A DNA stretch of 23,361 nucleotides from IMG/VR virus record IMGVR_UViG_3300035660_000085, positions 1 to 23,361 of that record. One strand, given 5' to 3'. Below, one piece after another: positions 1 through 7,694 of this stretch. Source of the DNA: a virus. Within the stretch, counting starts at the first letter, position 1, and every line of letters starts with the position of its first letter. The notes under the pieces are model-generated. The model had not been told where the DNA came from. It did no database searches and was given only the letters and a program-made list of their open reading frames with translations. The translations under genes and the position numbers were made by a program.

Positions 1-177
1 ACGTCTGGTTTCTCTACTACTCCTTCAATTTCGAACTTGGCTTGTATAACGTACTTTATGGTAAACGTTTGGGATGATCCCGTGAGCGTACACCTCTGAT
101 TATTATGGTTAAGGGTGAGCGTTGATGTCGTGACAGGAGAATTCTGGTTCTCGAATCACGACGTTATATCTTAACAT
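1..177 (-). CDS. Partial gene at left edge, frame apparently shifted once
   Basis: I do not recognise this gene. An ATG at 177 opens a frame of 22 codons (begins MLRYNVVI) that stops at 109. The +1 frame, open from 155 to the window edge with no start codon of its own, reads like real protein: polar then alternating beta-like segments such as QTFTIKYVIQAKFEIEGVV. Skipping one base near 154-156 would join the two. A TATA-like box lies about 25 bases upstream of the ATG, as expected for a leaderless archaeal gene. It could be a frameshifted gene, a base error, or a chance open frame; plus-strand frames here are also short. Low confidence. Confidence 0.33.
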
Positions 178-198
178 TCACTCTATATTACCGTTGTG

Positions 199-206
199 AA
201 TTTAAA
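199..206 (-). promoter_or_regulatory. TATA-like box, leaderless-type promoter
   Basis: The minus strand reads TTTAAATT, a good match to archaeal TATA boxes. Its centre is about 25 bases from the ATG at 177, so transcription would start at or next to the start codon. It lies just after the stop of the ABC-GNAT gene (207), so it would start a new unit reading out of the left side of the window. Confidence 0.45.
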
Positions 207-1772
207 CTAAGTGTTTTGTAATATACTTTTCGGAGTTGCTAGGGTTTTCTGGCGGGCGCCTATTGTTTGAGAGGTTGCTGGTCGGCGGGTCGGAATTGGG
301 GGTTTTTGCCAGAAGAGGTAGGCTTTGACTTGCAGCATGATGCCGACGACCTTGACGAGTTTCGCCATTTTTGGGAGGTCCGCACTGTTGATTCCTTTGA
401 TGTAGTCTGCTTTTGTGCCGTAGGCTCTATGGCGGCTGACTGATATTTCTTTGCTGAGGCGAGGGTGATGATTCTTGATGAAAGTTTCTTTGAGCGTCGC
501 CAAGGCTTGAGGGTCCGACTTCTCCAATTTGGCGAGGACGTATGATTGGCTGCCTAGCAACTTCGTGTTAAAGGTGAGCTGTTCGAGGACGTCTGCGATC
601 TTCAACGCTTCCTTGCCAGGCACTTGGTAAATGACGACTTTCATGCCGGCCTTCTCTGCAAACGGGTTGTACTTGGCCATCACCGCGACCATTTCCACGC
701 AGGGCGTGCCCGCTCGAGCGAGCGTGTCCCGAACTAGCTTGGCGCCTAGGCCGACGCTGCGGTACTTCGGATGCACCACAACGCGGCTGATCGTGGTCAG
801 TTCTTTATTCATTTCTTTGGGCAGCATCCTTGGCAAAACAAGCCTCCTGCCGAGACAGGTGATTGGCGGATAAGCGTAAACGATCACGCCGCAGAGTTCG
901 CCGCCGCGCCTGAGACTGAAGATCTGCCTAGTAGCCGCAATGTTGTGACTACGATAGTGCAAGTCGCAGAGGTGGCGCCAGTCGTCCCTCGTGCCAGGCT
1001 CAACGCGCATTTCCTTGACAAGGCTGCATTCTCTTGCGGGCTCGTTTGGGAAATAGTCGATAGAGATTTCTTTGCCGAACCGTTTGTGAATGTGTACGCT
1101 TGGTCTCAAGTCGTCAAGCAGGTCCGTGTGAGTTGTTGCGACAATCACGGCTTTTCCAAGGGCCCTAGCGAACTTCTGCACGTTGAAAGCCACAATCTTC
1201 GCCGTGTCACGATCCAGCGTCGCGCAGAACTCGTCAGCAACCCACCATTGCTTGCCGCTTTCAATCATCTTTGCTATGCGGTACCGGTACTTCTGGCCAT
1301 CTGAAAGCTGCTCGTAAGTGCGAAGGAAAAGGAAAGCATCATTGAGGCCCACCCGGCTAAGCAGCTCCAAACCTTCATCAACGGTCTTGCAGACCGTCTC
1401 GATCAACGGCTTACCACGAGCAACCTTGACCTCGTCCATGTCGACAGCCTCGGAGCCAAGGTCGCTCCGCAATGCTCGCAGCAATACGCTCTTGCCACTG
1501 CCGCTGTCGCCGGTGACCAGGACGACGTCGTCGGGCTTGACGTGCAACTCAACATTATCGCAGATAACGAAGCGCCTTTGCTGATCCAGACCGAGCCCAA
1601 AAGCCTCAGCCACTGCCACACTCCTAGCCGTCAGCTTCGCAGCAGTCTCATAGGCAATGTTGAACGTAAACCGATTCTGATTCCTATCGTAAACTCTGCG
1701 AAACTGGCGAATCTCAAAATATTCACGGCGCCTTCTCAAGATTCGACAAGGCCCCAAACATACTCGCACCAA
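207..1772 (-). CDS. ABC-type ATPase fused to a GNAT acetyltransferase domain
   Basis: This 521-residue protein joins two enzymes. An ABC ATPase domain carries Walker A GDSGSGKS (88-95), signature LSDGQ (156-160), Walker B WWVADEF (176-182, with D180/E181) and a switch histidine (H215, TTHTD). A GNAT domain has the acetyl-CoA loop region ISRVVVHPKYRSVGLGAKL (328-346). There are no membrane segments, so it is not a transporter. ABC-GNAT fusions occur in archaea and viruses, but the substrate is unknown to me; RNA or protein acetylation powered or gated by ATP is only an inference. The start is TTG at 1772; GTG at 1769 is an alternative. A GGGGTG ribosome site lies about 12 bases upstream. It directly follows terL in the same direction (gap of 69 bases), last in the run. 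Confidence 0.88.
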   Translation of the reverse strand: MVRVCLGPCRILRRRREYFEIRQFRRVYDRNQNRFTFNIAYETAAKLTARSVAVAEAFGLGLDQQRRFVICDNVELHVKPDDVVLVTGDSGSGKSVLLRALRSDLGSEAVDMDEVKVARGKPLIETVCKTVDEGLELLSRVGLNDAFLFLRTYEQLSDGQKYRYRIAKMIESGKQWWVADEFCATLDRDTAKIVAFNVQKFARALGKAVIVATTHTDLLDDLRPSVHIHKRFGKEISIDYFPNEPARECSLVKEMRVEPGTRDDWRHLCDLHYRSHNIAATRQIFSLRRGGELCGVIVYAYPPITCLGRRLVLPRMLPKEMNKELTTISRVVVHPKYRSVGLGAKLVRDTLARAGTPCVEMVAVMAKYNPFAEKAGMKVVIYQVPGKEALKIADVLEQLTFNTKLLGSQSYVLAKLEKSDPQALATLKETFIKNHHPRLSKEISVSRHRAYGTKADYIKGINSADLPKMAKLVKVVGIMLQVKAYLFWQKPPIPTRRPATSQTIGARQKTLATPKSILQNT

Positions 1773-1841
1773 CCAAGCTTAAAACAGCACCCCACAAACG
1801 ACACGGATAGATAACGGAGAGAGATAGGTTAAACTGAAGGC

Positions 1842-3290
1842 TCAGCCAAACCGCATAGCCTCCAAATCCACCGGCTTCATATCAACAGTCGCGTACACGG
1901 CTAACGCTACACTCCAGAAAACGTCGTCATGCGTGCCCGAAGGGTGACTCAACATTACGGCGCCATCCTTCCTCAGCTCGTACTTTTCAAGATTCAGTTC
2001 CGTGCAGACGTCGTTTCGATAGGGCTTCTCCCAGGTAAGTAGAGGATAGAAGAACCGGTCGTCACCCATGCGCTGCTTGAGTAGATTGGCCATTTCGCTC
2101 TTGCGGGGAAGACTGAAGTTGACGCCTTCCGCGTTCTTTATCCCAGCCGTTTCCATGTCGCTTATGATGCTCGGGCCTTCCTTCGTGAAGTCCACGCGGA
2201 TCTTCTGGAAGCCGCCCCAACGGTCCTGCAACGTCTTCACATAGCCAAGAACGTGCGCGTACTTAGTTGGCTGACTGAAAATCTTGAGGTGACGAAGGAA
2301 AAGCCTGTCGTTCAGGCGTTCGATGATGCTGAAGACGCAGTAGTCCCGCACCTGGGCAAGATCCAGCCCCGCGAAAAGGTCTCCCTTGTAGCCGACGTCA
2401 GGGTTCCACGGCTGCAGGTCCTCACCGCAGTTCTTTTCCGTGCCCACGCATGAAACGATCAGGCTTTGGCTCAGCCAAACATTTTCATCTTCCGCCCACT
2501 CAGCCTCCATCTCGCGGCGCCACCGGGCGGGATCCTCTGCGAATTGCTTCTTGATCTTCTGGAGAATTCCCTTCTTCAGCGGTCCGTTAGGCTCTTGGGC
2601 TCGCTCCCAGGTAACGTGGTGCCTCCCGAAATCGTCAAAGTCCTTGTGGTTACACATCTTCCAAAACAGCGAATCACTGTTCCAGGGTGTGCTTGTCGCC
2701 ACGAGTTTCCCGTCAGTCGTGCCCAACGTAAACAGAATTGCGTCGTATAGGTCGGTGTCGCACGGAGTAAAGTTTGCTTCGTCCCACCAGATCACGTTTA
2801 GCGTCGGACCTCTTATCGTGTCAGGGTTATTCGGGAAAGCCTCGATGACGCTGCCATTCGTGAACCTGAGTACTGTTCGGCCCGGCTTAAGGTACTTGTC
2901 AGGTCCGATTTTGCGGAGAAAATAGCTTATCCTGCGTATGTTCAGCTTCGTCTGGCGCCAGCTAGGGCCTACTGCAGCGATGTAACTGTCAGGATGCGTC
3001 AACGCGTACCTAAGGAGTAGAGCGCTGACGATCCAGCTTTTCCCGCTTTGCCTGCACCATCGGGCAGCAAGAAACTGCTTATCATCAAAAAGGTTGATGA
3101 ATTCTTTCTGGTATTCGGTGGGTTCAAACCCTAAAACTCGCTTGAAAAACGCGAAAGGGTTCTTCCGGCTATCTTCAACTTGCTTGCTCTGTGTGTTCCT
3201 CAAAATGATGGTCTGAGACTTGAGGCGCTCCCGCTCATTTGTGAGCCTGCTTAGATTCATCGTCCTTTGCTTTTTTGACAAGTTCTTCAT
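1842..3290 (-). CDS. terL: Terminase large subunit
   Basis: This is the DNA-packaging motor and nuclease that pumps genomic DNA into the prohead and cuts the concatemer. At 482 residues it has usual TerL length. The ATPase part has Walker A RWCRQSGKS (77-85), Walker B NVIWWDEANF (165-174; D170, E171) and a coupling motif ATSTPW (198-203). The RNase H-like nuclease part shows three acidic positions: FAGLDLAQ (D310), IRVDFTKEG (D367) and THDDVFW (D455/D456). It overlaps the end of the small-subunit gene. The first ATG is at 3290; a second ATG at 3260, with AAGGA just before it, is also possible. All catalytic residues are present, so it looks functional. Confidence 0.96.
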   Translation of the reverse strand: MKNLSKKQRTMNLSRLTNERERLKSQTIILRNTQSKQVEDSRKNPFAFFKRVLGFEPTEYQKEFINLFDDKQFLAARWCRQSGKSWIVSALLLRYALTHPDSYIAAVGPSWRQTKLNIRRISYFLRKIGPDKYLKPGRTVLRFTNGSVIEAFPNNPDTIRGPTLNVIWWDEANFTPCDTDLYDAILFTLGTTDGKLVATSTPWNSDSLFWKMCNHKDFDDFGRHHVTWERAQEPNGPLKKGILQKIKKQFAEDPARWRREMEAEWAEDENVWLSQSLIVSCVGTEKNCGEDLQPWNPDVGYKGDLFAGLDLAQVRDYCVFSIIERLNDRLFLRHLKIFSQPTKYAHVLGYVKTLQDRWGGFQKIRVDFTKEGPSIISDMETAGIKNAEGVNFSLPRKSEMANLLKQRMGDDRFFYPLLTWEKPYRNDVCTELNLEKYELRKDGAVMLSHPSGTHDDVFWSVALAVYATVDMKPVDLEAMRFG

Positions 3291-3678
3291 ACCCGCATCT
3301 CAGCTCCACGAGTTCAGCCTCAATTTCTCGGTAGTGAACGTAGTCAGCGAAAAGGTCCTTGTAAATCTTCACGCCCTGAATGATGCTGCGAAGCCGTAGC
3401 ACTTCAGACTGCTCAAGCCCAGGCCTCTTCAACTCTTCCAAAGCAGCATTAAACGTTTTGAGGGCCTCTTCAACAGTTGGAAGATCCTTAGGCTGAGTAG
3501 TAGTTGTTCGCTCTGATTTCGGCTGAACAACAACTTCTAACCCTAGCCGCGCTATCTTCATGCGAATACAATCACGCGTTTTTCCAAGAGACTTCGCGAT
3601 AACCCTGACAGACTTATTTTTTTGTAACATCCCCTGGAGCTGCTTTTCCTCTTCTTTCGTCCAAGGCTTGCCTTTCAC
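3235..3678 (-). CDS. terS: Probable terminase small subunit
   Basis: The likely role is DNA recognition for packaging, feeding the genome to TerL. The 147-residue product begins with a Myb/SANT-like helix-turn-helix (about 5-47: PWTKEEEKQL then VRVIAKSLGKTRDCIRMKI), then a polar linker, then long charged helices (about 68-145) suited to oligomerisation. This layout and its place directly before terL, with overlapping ends, match small terminases; I did not recognise a specific family, so the call rests largely on position. The start is GTG at 3678, overlapping the preceding stop as GTGA. Confidence 0.72.
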   Translation of the reverse strand: MKGKPWTKEEEKQLQGMLQKNKSVRVIAKSLGKTRDCIRMKIARLGLEVVVQPKSERTTTTQPKDLPTVEEALKTFNAALEELKRPGLEQSEVLRLRSIIQGVKIYKDLFADYVHYREIEAELVELRCGYEELVKKAKDDESKQAHK

Positions 3679-3980
3679 GTTTTATTCCCCATCAAGAACG
3701 CCGTAGTCAAACTACCAGTCAAGCCCGAAATGACAGTAACCAGTTCAGTACTTAACTTGCCAGTTACGACGATGTAAACGCCCTCAAGCGCCACGACAGA
3801 TATAAGACAGATGATAAGTGCAGTCATAGACCAGACGAAACGTTCACTAGGAGGAACCACAGCGGGTCCGTGCTCACGTTTCTTATGCCGCGTCGACGTC
3901 CTCGCGCTCCGCAGGTCAGGGCTCTCTTCAAAGCGCGAGAAGAACGCACGGATAAAATTGCGGATTCTGTTAACGACCAT
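3675..3980 (-). CDS. Small membrane protein with two hydrophobic segments
   Basis: I do not recognise a family. The 101-residue protein has a basic N-terminal half (about 1-45, many Arg/Lys) and two hydrophobic stretches, about 49-72 (SMTALIICLISVVALEGVYIVV) and a weaker one about 77-97 (LSTELVTVISGLTGSLTTAFLM). Size and layout would allow a holin or another small membrane factor, but no motif proves it. It sits between a hypothetical gene (overlap of 11 bases) and the terminase small subunit (GTGA overlap), so it is translated as part of the packaging block. Confidence 0.6.
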   Translation of the reverse strand: MVVNRIRNFIRAFFSRFEESPDLRSARTSTRHKKREHGPAVVPPSERFVWSMTALIICLISVVALEGVYIVVTGKLSTELVTVISGLTGSLTTAFLMGNKT

Positions 3981-4389
3981 GAACCCTCAAACGCTCCTGG
4001 CGAATGCACAATGTCTCGTGGCTGCCTCTCGATCTCCTAGCCCGAGCTCGACCTTCGACCAAGAAACTGCGCAGAAGACCCTCTGTCTCTTCGCTACTTA
4101 CCTGGTTCTTGAGAATCACCTGAACCAAGCAAGCCCACGGCACAGGCACAGCAATGTAGTCCACATCATAGTACCCGTCCATGTAGCAGAAACTGTTCTG
4201 TGCAAGGACGATGTGCTTCTGGCTCTGGCCAAGAACTCCGATGAAGATGCCCCAACTTACCGCAGGGACGTCGATGCCGCCCTCTCCGGCGCCTCGCATA
4301 GTCTTCCCTATGCTGGCGTCGCTCCATTCTACCTTTACTAGGTCGCCTGGACTGATACTTTTAAGTTCAGTTAGCAACTTCTTTTTCAT
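3970..4389 (-). CDS. Hypothetical protein upstream of terminase block
   Basis: I do not recognise this 139-residue protein. The first about 90 residues look like a compact beta-rich domain (SPGDLVKVEWSDAS, then SWGIFIGVLG, then VDYIAVPVPWACLVQVILK), recalling small SH3-like barrels. The C-terminal third is very basic and arginine-rich (GRARARRSRG), consistent with nucleic-acid contact. The start is ATG at 4389 with GGAG eight bases upstream. It is the first leftward gene after a divergent spacer (4390-4483) shared with the plus-strand gene at 4484, so it may head the terminase transcript. Confidence 0.55.
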   Translation of the reverse strand: MKKKLLTELKSISPGDLVKVEWSDASIGKTMRGAGEGGIDVPAVSWGIFIGVLGQSQKHIVLAQNSFCYMDGYYDVDYIAVPVPWACLVQVILKNQVSSEETEGLLRSFLVEGRARARRSRGSHETLCIRQERLRVHGR

Positions 4390-4483
4390 GTTCTACGCTC
4401 CAAAAGGTTTGTAGACCCAACTAGAAGAAAGCTCCAGAAAACCTTAAGGACACAGAAATGAAAGAATGTATTGAGGAAAGAAG
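4390..4483. promoter_or_regulatory. Divergent intergenic spacer
   Basis: This A/T-rich spacer separates the leftward gene starting at 4389 from the only rightward gene, starting at 4484. It carries a ribosome site for each: GGAG on the minus strand near the left end and GAGG (4473-4476) on the plus strand. Promoters in one or both directions are expected from the arrangement, but I see no clear TATA box. Confidence 0.35.
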
Positions 4484-4771
4484 ATGAAGGCAAGAGAATT
4501 CGTGGTCTGCATCTATGTGATAGCGTTCTTTCTGTCGGTCGGAGGAATAGGCTCAGTATATTTCGATCTGTCCCTTTGGAAATACATTGCGGTCTGGCAG
4601 CAAGCCCTATTCGCTTTCTATCTACTCGTAGGATTCTGCGGAACCTTGGTAGCATACTGGGTTTATGAAGATGGAGAAGACATTGAAGAGTTAGAAAAGG
4701 CGCAATACGAACTTCGGAGTGATCTTCGGAAGCAAACTCGAGAGCTTGAGGAATTAAGGAAAGCAACTTAG
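4484..4771 (+). CDS. Two-span membrane protein with C-terminal coiled coil
   Basis: This is the only convincing plus-strand gene. The 95-residue product has two membrane spans, about 6-28 (FVVCIYVIAFFLSVGG) and 40-62 (ALFAFYLLVGFCGTLVAYWVY), then an acidic and charged coiled coil (about 64-92, EDIEELEKAQYELRSDL). The ribosome site GAGG is seven bases from ATG. Its stop overlaps the stop of the tail hub gene (TTAG shared, convergent). A single opposite-strand gene inside a late operon is the pattern of a moron: an extra gene expressed alone, often acting on the host membrane or on competing viruses. That role is inference. No named family recognised. Confidence 0.75.
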   Translation: MKAREFVVCIYVIAFFLSVGGIGSVYFDLSLWKYIAVWQQALFAFYLLVGFCGTLVAYWVYEDGEDIEELEKAQYELRSDLRKQTRELEELRKAT

Positions 4772-6801
4772 GTTCGCCTCTCCAGCAATTTCTGCGCTTC
4801 CTGCACCAATCTGAAGATGTAGTCCACCATCTGAGGTTCATTGCTCAGTGTTAAGATTGCGTCCCATTGAGTTCCTCTGACCACGTGTGTTGCCTGAACG
4901 ATTCGGAAGTAATAGTCTAAAGCGTCATTTGCTACGACAACACGCGTCAGAACTCCTGGGTCCATCCAATAATCTCCGTCGACCGTGACGTCTGAAAGCA
5001 CAGTGACCGGGTCTTTGAGGACAGCCTTAATACTTTCTGCTCGGGCTAGACATTCAACGTCAGTTTTCAAGGCATCGTCATACGCTGGCTTCGCACAACG
5101 GATTCCGTAGGCTGCGATGCTGGCCGTGTCTGTCGTTTCGCCTGAAAAGAAGGTATCCATGAATTTTAAGTCGTCAAACAAGGCGTAGTTGGTTATCCCT
5201 AGAATGAAGAAGAAGTTGATGCCTTGAATGTTAGCCCAGTCAGGTGAGCCTCCTTTAGTCCACATGCCTCTGGATTCATAGACTGTTTCATAGTCAGGGC
5301 CCAGGTTCAGCTCTATCGGGGTCCAGAGCAAGACGCCTGGGTCTGCGCTGTAATCCCGATCCCGCCACAACGGGTAATCAAAATAATTCGAAGCGTCAGG
5401 AGCATAGAGCCTTACATGCATGCCTCCCCCCGTGACGGCGTGTAGTTTCAGTAGGAAGTAGAGCCTGCTGAAATTGGTTTTGAAGGTTTTGGGGTCTGCA
5501 TTCAACTGTGCGAATGTGCGATAAAACTGCATGAAGGATGAACCGCTGGCAGTGCCCTTCAAGCTGCATGTGCCTATTATTCGGTCAGTGTCCGTGTCGA
5601 GGCTGCCATCAAGAACGGTCCATCCTGTAGTAGCCTCAGACCAGGATTCATCTGGAGGATAGGGTTTTCCGCGTTTGCCATATTGCTTTATGGAGTTTCT
5701 CACTCTGTGCAGGTCGTAACTCTTTTGGTAAGTGCGCGGCGTCAGAGTGTTGTAGGTCCACTTGAAGTCCAGACTGTCTCTCAAGTGTCCAATCAGGCAG
5801 CCTGCTGGAGTCTCGTAGACATCGAATCCCTGCACTGCACCGGGGTTCTTGGCTTTCTCCAAAATCTCCCGTATCACGGTCATGGGCACTTCTTCATCAT
5901 AAACTACGTCGTGGGTGCTGTCTATGCGATCGTCAGTGCTTCCTGAAGAGCCAGTATTGTCAAACCAGAAGTTAGCACTTGGGTGCTTCGCCAGGTATGT
6001 GCACAGAGCTAGGGCAGTTTCAATGATGGTTCTTCCATTCACGGCTGAGTAACTGGCTTTAAGAAGAGCTGGTGGGATGTCAAGTTCATACGCATGCCCG
6101 TGACAGTCCAGGTCAATGTAGAAAGCGCCATACTCGTCTCCTCTATTGACGGGGTCCTCTATTCTGCCTCCAAACGCCTTATAATATGGGTTCTCCAGGT
6201 CTGCTTCGGTTCTTGCGATCCAGATGATGATGACGTCATGGTCTTTGATAAGTCCATTGTATGCTCCTGCAAAGTTTGGGATTGAAAGTGTAGCCCCGGC
6301 GATTCCGTTGTTCAGAAGAGGCCTAGTAACCGTGAGTTCCTCAACGAGATCGTCTAAGACAGGAACAAGCAGGACATACTTCGTTATTGCCACATATTCA
6401 AAAGTGGCATACTTGCCTTCTGAGTTCTCAACCACAATTCCAATCAGATTTACAGTGGTGTTTAAGAGGTCCAAAATGCTGATCTGAAACAGTCCAGCGG
6501 TTGACTGGGTAGGTCCGTAGAAGAGGGTTAAGTCACTTTTCCTTCTCACATAAACTCGCCAGGTTGCCCCGGCTGAAAGCTCTGTGACTCGCACTATGAA
6601 ATATGGATGCACAGTGGGTTCAAACTCTAAACTCCGTCGAAACCGAGCAATTGATTCGCCAGCAGCAACGGTTAGTTTCACAGTATCGCCACTATATTCT
6701 GCAACTCCATATACAAGCGTCCACCCTTTCTGGAAGTGGTCATCAAAGAAAGCGGGTTCACGGAAGATTTCAACGCGCACTTTGGCAGGAGCTAAGCTCA
6801 A
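4768..6801 (-). CDS. Tail hub / baseplate protein with jelly-roll-like inserts
   Basis: This is probably the tail-tip hub following the tape measure. In the 677-residue product, about 150-370 and 560-655 look like the barrel domains of gp27/late-control-D type hubs (IPNFAGAYNGLIKDHDVIII; AFGGRIEDPV; DYYFRIVQATHVVRGTQWD). Two other parts look like carbohydrate-binding jelly rolls: about 12-140 (FFDDHFQKGW, GATWRVYVRR) and 385-548 (GWTVLDGSLD, WTPIELNLGP, LFDDLKFMD), the latter inserted between hub halves. The start is TTG at 6801, overlapping the tape-measure stop as TTGA. No enzyme motif seen. Hub assignment rests on position and fold-like patterns. Confidence 0.75.
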   Translation of the reverse strand: MSLAPAKVRVEIFREPAFFDDHFQKGWTLVYGVAEYSGDTVKLTVAAGESIARFRRSLEFEPTVHPYFIVRVTELSAGATWRVYVRRKSDLTLFYGPTQSTAGLFQISILDLLNTTVNLIGIVVENSEGKYATFEYVAITKYVLLVPVLDDLVEELTVTRPLLNNGIAGATLSIPNFAGAYNGLIKDHDVIIIWIARTEADLENPYYKAFGGRIEDPVNRGDEYGAFYIDLDCHGHAYELDIPPALLKASYSAVNGRTIIETALALCTYLAKHPSANFWFDNTGSSGSTDDRIDSTHDVVYDEEVPMTVIREILEKAKNPGAVQGFDVYETPAGCLIGHLRDSLDFKWTYNTLTPRTYQKSYDLHRVRNSIKQYGKRGKPYPPDESWSEATTGWTVLDGSLDTDTDRIIGTCSLKGTASGSSFMQFYRTFAQLNADPKTFKTNFSRLYFLLKLHAVTGGGMHVRLYAPDASNYFDYPLWRDRDYSADPGVLLWTPIELNLGPDYETVYESRGMWTKGGSPDWANIQGINFFFILGITNYALFDDLKFMDTFFSGETTDTASIAAYGIRCAKPAYDDALKTDVECLARAESIKAVLKDPVTVLSDVTVDGDYWMDPGVLTRVVVANDALDYYFRIVQATHVVRGTQWDAILTLSNEPQMVDYIFRLVQEAQKLLERRT

Positions 6802-7694
6802 ATGAGTCCCCTTCTGCGCAAGGCATCAATAACTGCATCGCCCGTTTCTCTCGGAGTCCGTGACTCATAGATGTGGATTCCGCCAACGTGAATTGTTTGT
6901 GTGGATGCAAGTCTATTCCCCAGTGGAATCACGGCTTCAGGACCCCGTTCGCCAATCAACGCAATTGTTGGCGTCTCTACTATGGCACCTTCCGCGAAGT
7001 GAGGAATATTCCCCTGCGCAGCCAGAATACCGACTGCGACGGCAGCCGTAGCCGCAATAATAATCGGAACAGCAACGCCGAGGCTTGCCACAGACTCCGC
7101 AATCGCCGAAGCTACAGCCATCGCGTTCTCAGCGATAACGCTCGCCCAAAGCGCAGCCTGGCGGATTCCTTCAGCAACGGCGTGCGCGACCGCGCTCGCA
7201 GCAGCAGCAGCATCGATGACGATCGTTGATTCTTTGATTGCGTTAAAGATTCCGTGAGCAGTTGAAGAGACAACGATAGCAGCAGCCCTAACGCCTTCCG
7301 CGACTGCGTGAGCTTCTGCACTAGCCGCTTCAGAAATGTCACCTGCTATGCTTGCTGCTTGAGCCGCGATCTTCTCGCCATAGCGCGTGTAGAGTAGGTA
7401 GATCTGGCCGCCGAGCTGAAGAAAATTTATGCCAAGCATAACCGCGCCCCTTCCGACGTCCATCTGTCCCTTGCTCATGCGGTCCATGATGTCGCCGAGC
7501 TGCACACTGTTCGCGATGACTCCTGCAGTCGTGAACATCAACGTCTTATAGTTTACGTTAATATGGTCAGTTGACTCTGAAACCTGCCTGCCCATGCCTT
7601 CGGCTGAAGCGCCCATGCTCGCAAACCCGGCGTTAACGTCTTCAATGCCTTCAAGATTCGCGTAAAGAGTTACTTCGGCCGTTTCAGTTGCCAC
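6798..7694 (-). CDS. Short tail tape measure protein
   Basis: The tape measure sets tail length and may help DNA entry. The N-terminus (about 1-50) has the usual beta-strand opening VTLYANLEGIEDVNAGFASM. An alanine-rich helical middle (about 105-205) contains a duplicated block, AHAVAEGVR at 128-136 and AHAVAEGIR at 170-178, 42 residues apart. A hydrophobic segment spans 206-226. The C-terminus holds the tape-measure hallmark IPHFAEGAIVETPTIALIGE through GPEAVIPL (230-258). At 298 residues it is far shorter than most tape measures, which suggests a short tail. The start is GTG at 7694, overlapping the end of the chaperone extension frame. Confidence 0.85.
   Translation of the reverse strand: MATETAEVTLYANLEGIEDVNAGFASMGASAEGMGRQVSESTDHINVNYKTLMFTTAGVIANSVQLGDIMDRMSKGQMDVGRGAVMLGINFLQLGGQIYLLYTRYGEKIAAQAASIAGDISEAASAEAHAVAEGVRAAAIVVSSTAHGIFNAIKESTIVIDAAAAASAVAHAVAEGIRQAALWASVIAENAMAVASAIAESVASLGVAVPIIIAATAAVAVGILAAQGNIPHFAEGAIVETPTIALIGERGPEAVIPLGNRLASTQTIHVGGIHIYESRTPRETGDAVIDALRRRGLI

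Noticed and set aside
771-1304. 177-codon plus-strand frame opposite the ABC-GNAT gene
   Set aside because: It lies antisense to a gene with full catalytic motifs and its product has no recognisable pattern.
207-1772. ABC transporter component
   Set aside because: No membrane-spanning partner is nearby, and the ATPase is fused to a GNAT domain.
4386-4841. 151-codon minus-strand frame across the plus-strand membrane gene
   Set aside because: It is antisense to the two-span protein, which has a clear ribosome site and sensible membrane topology, and it overlaps the hub gene.
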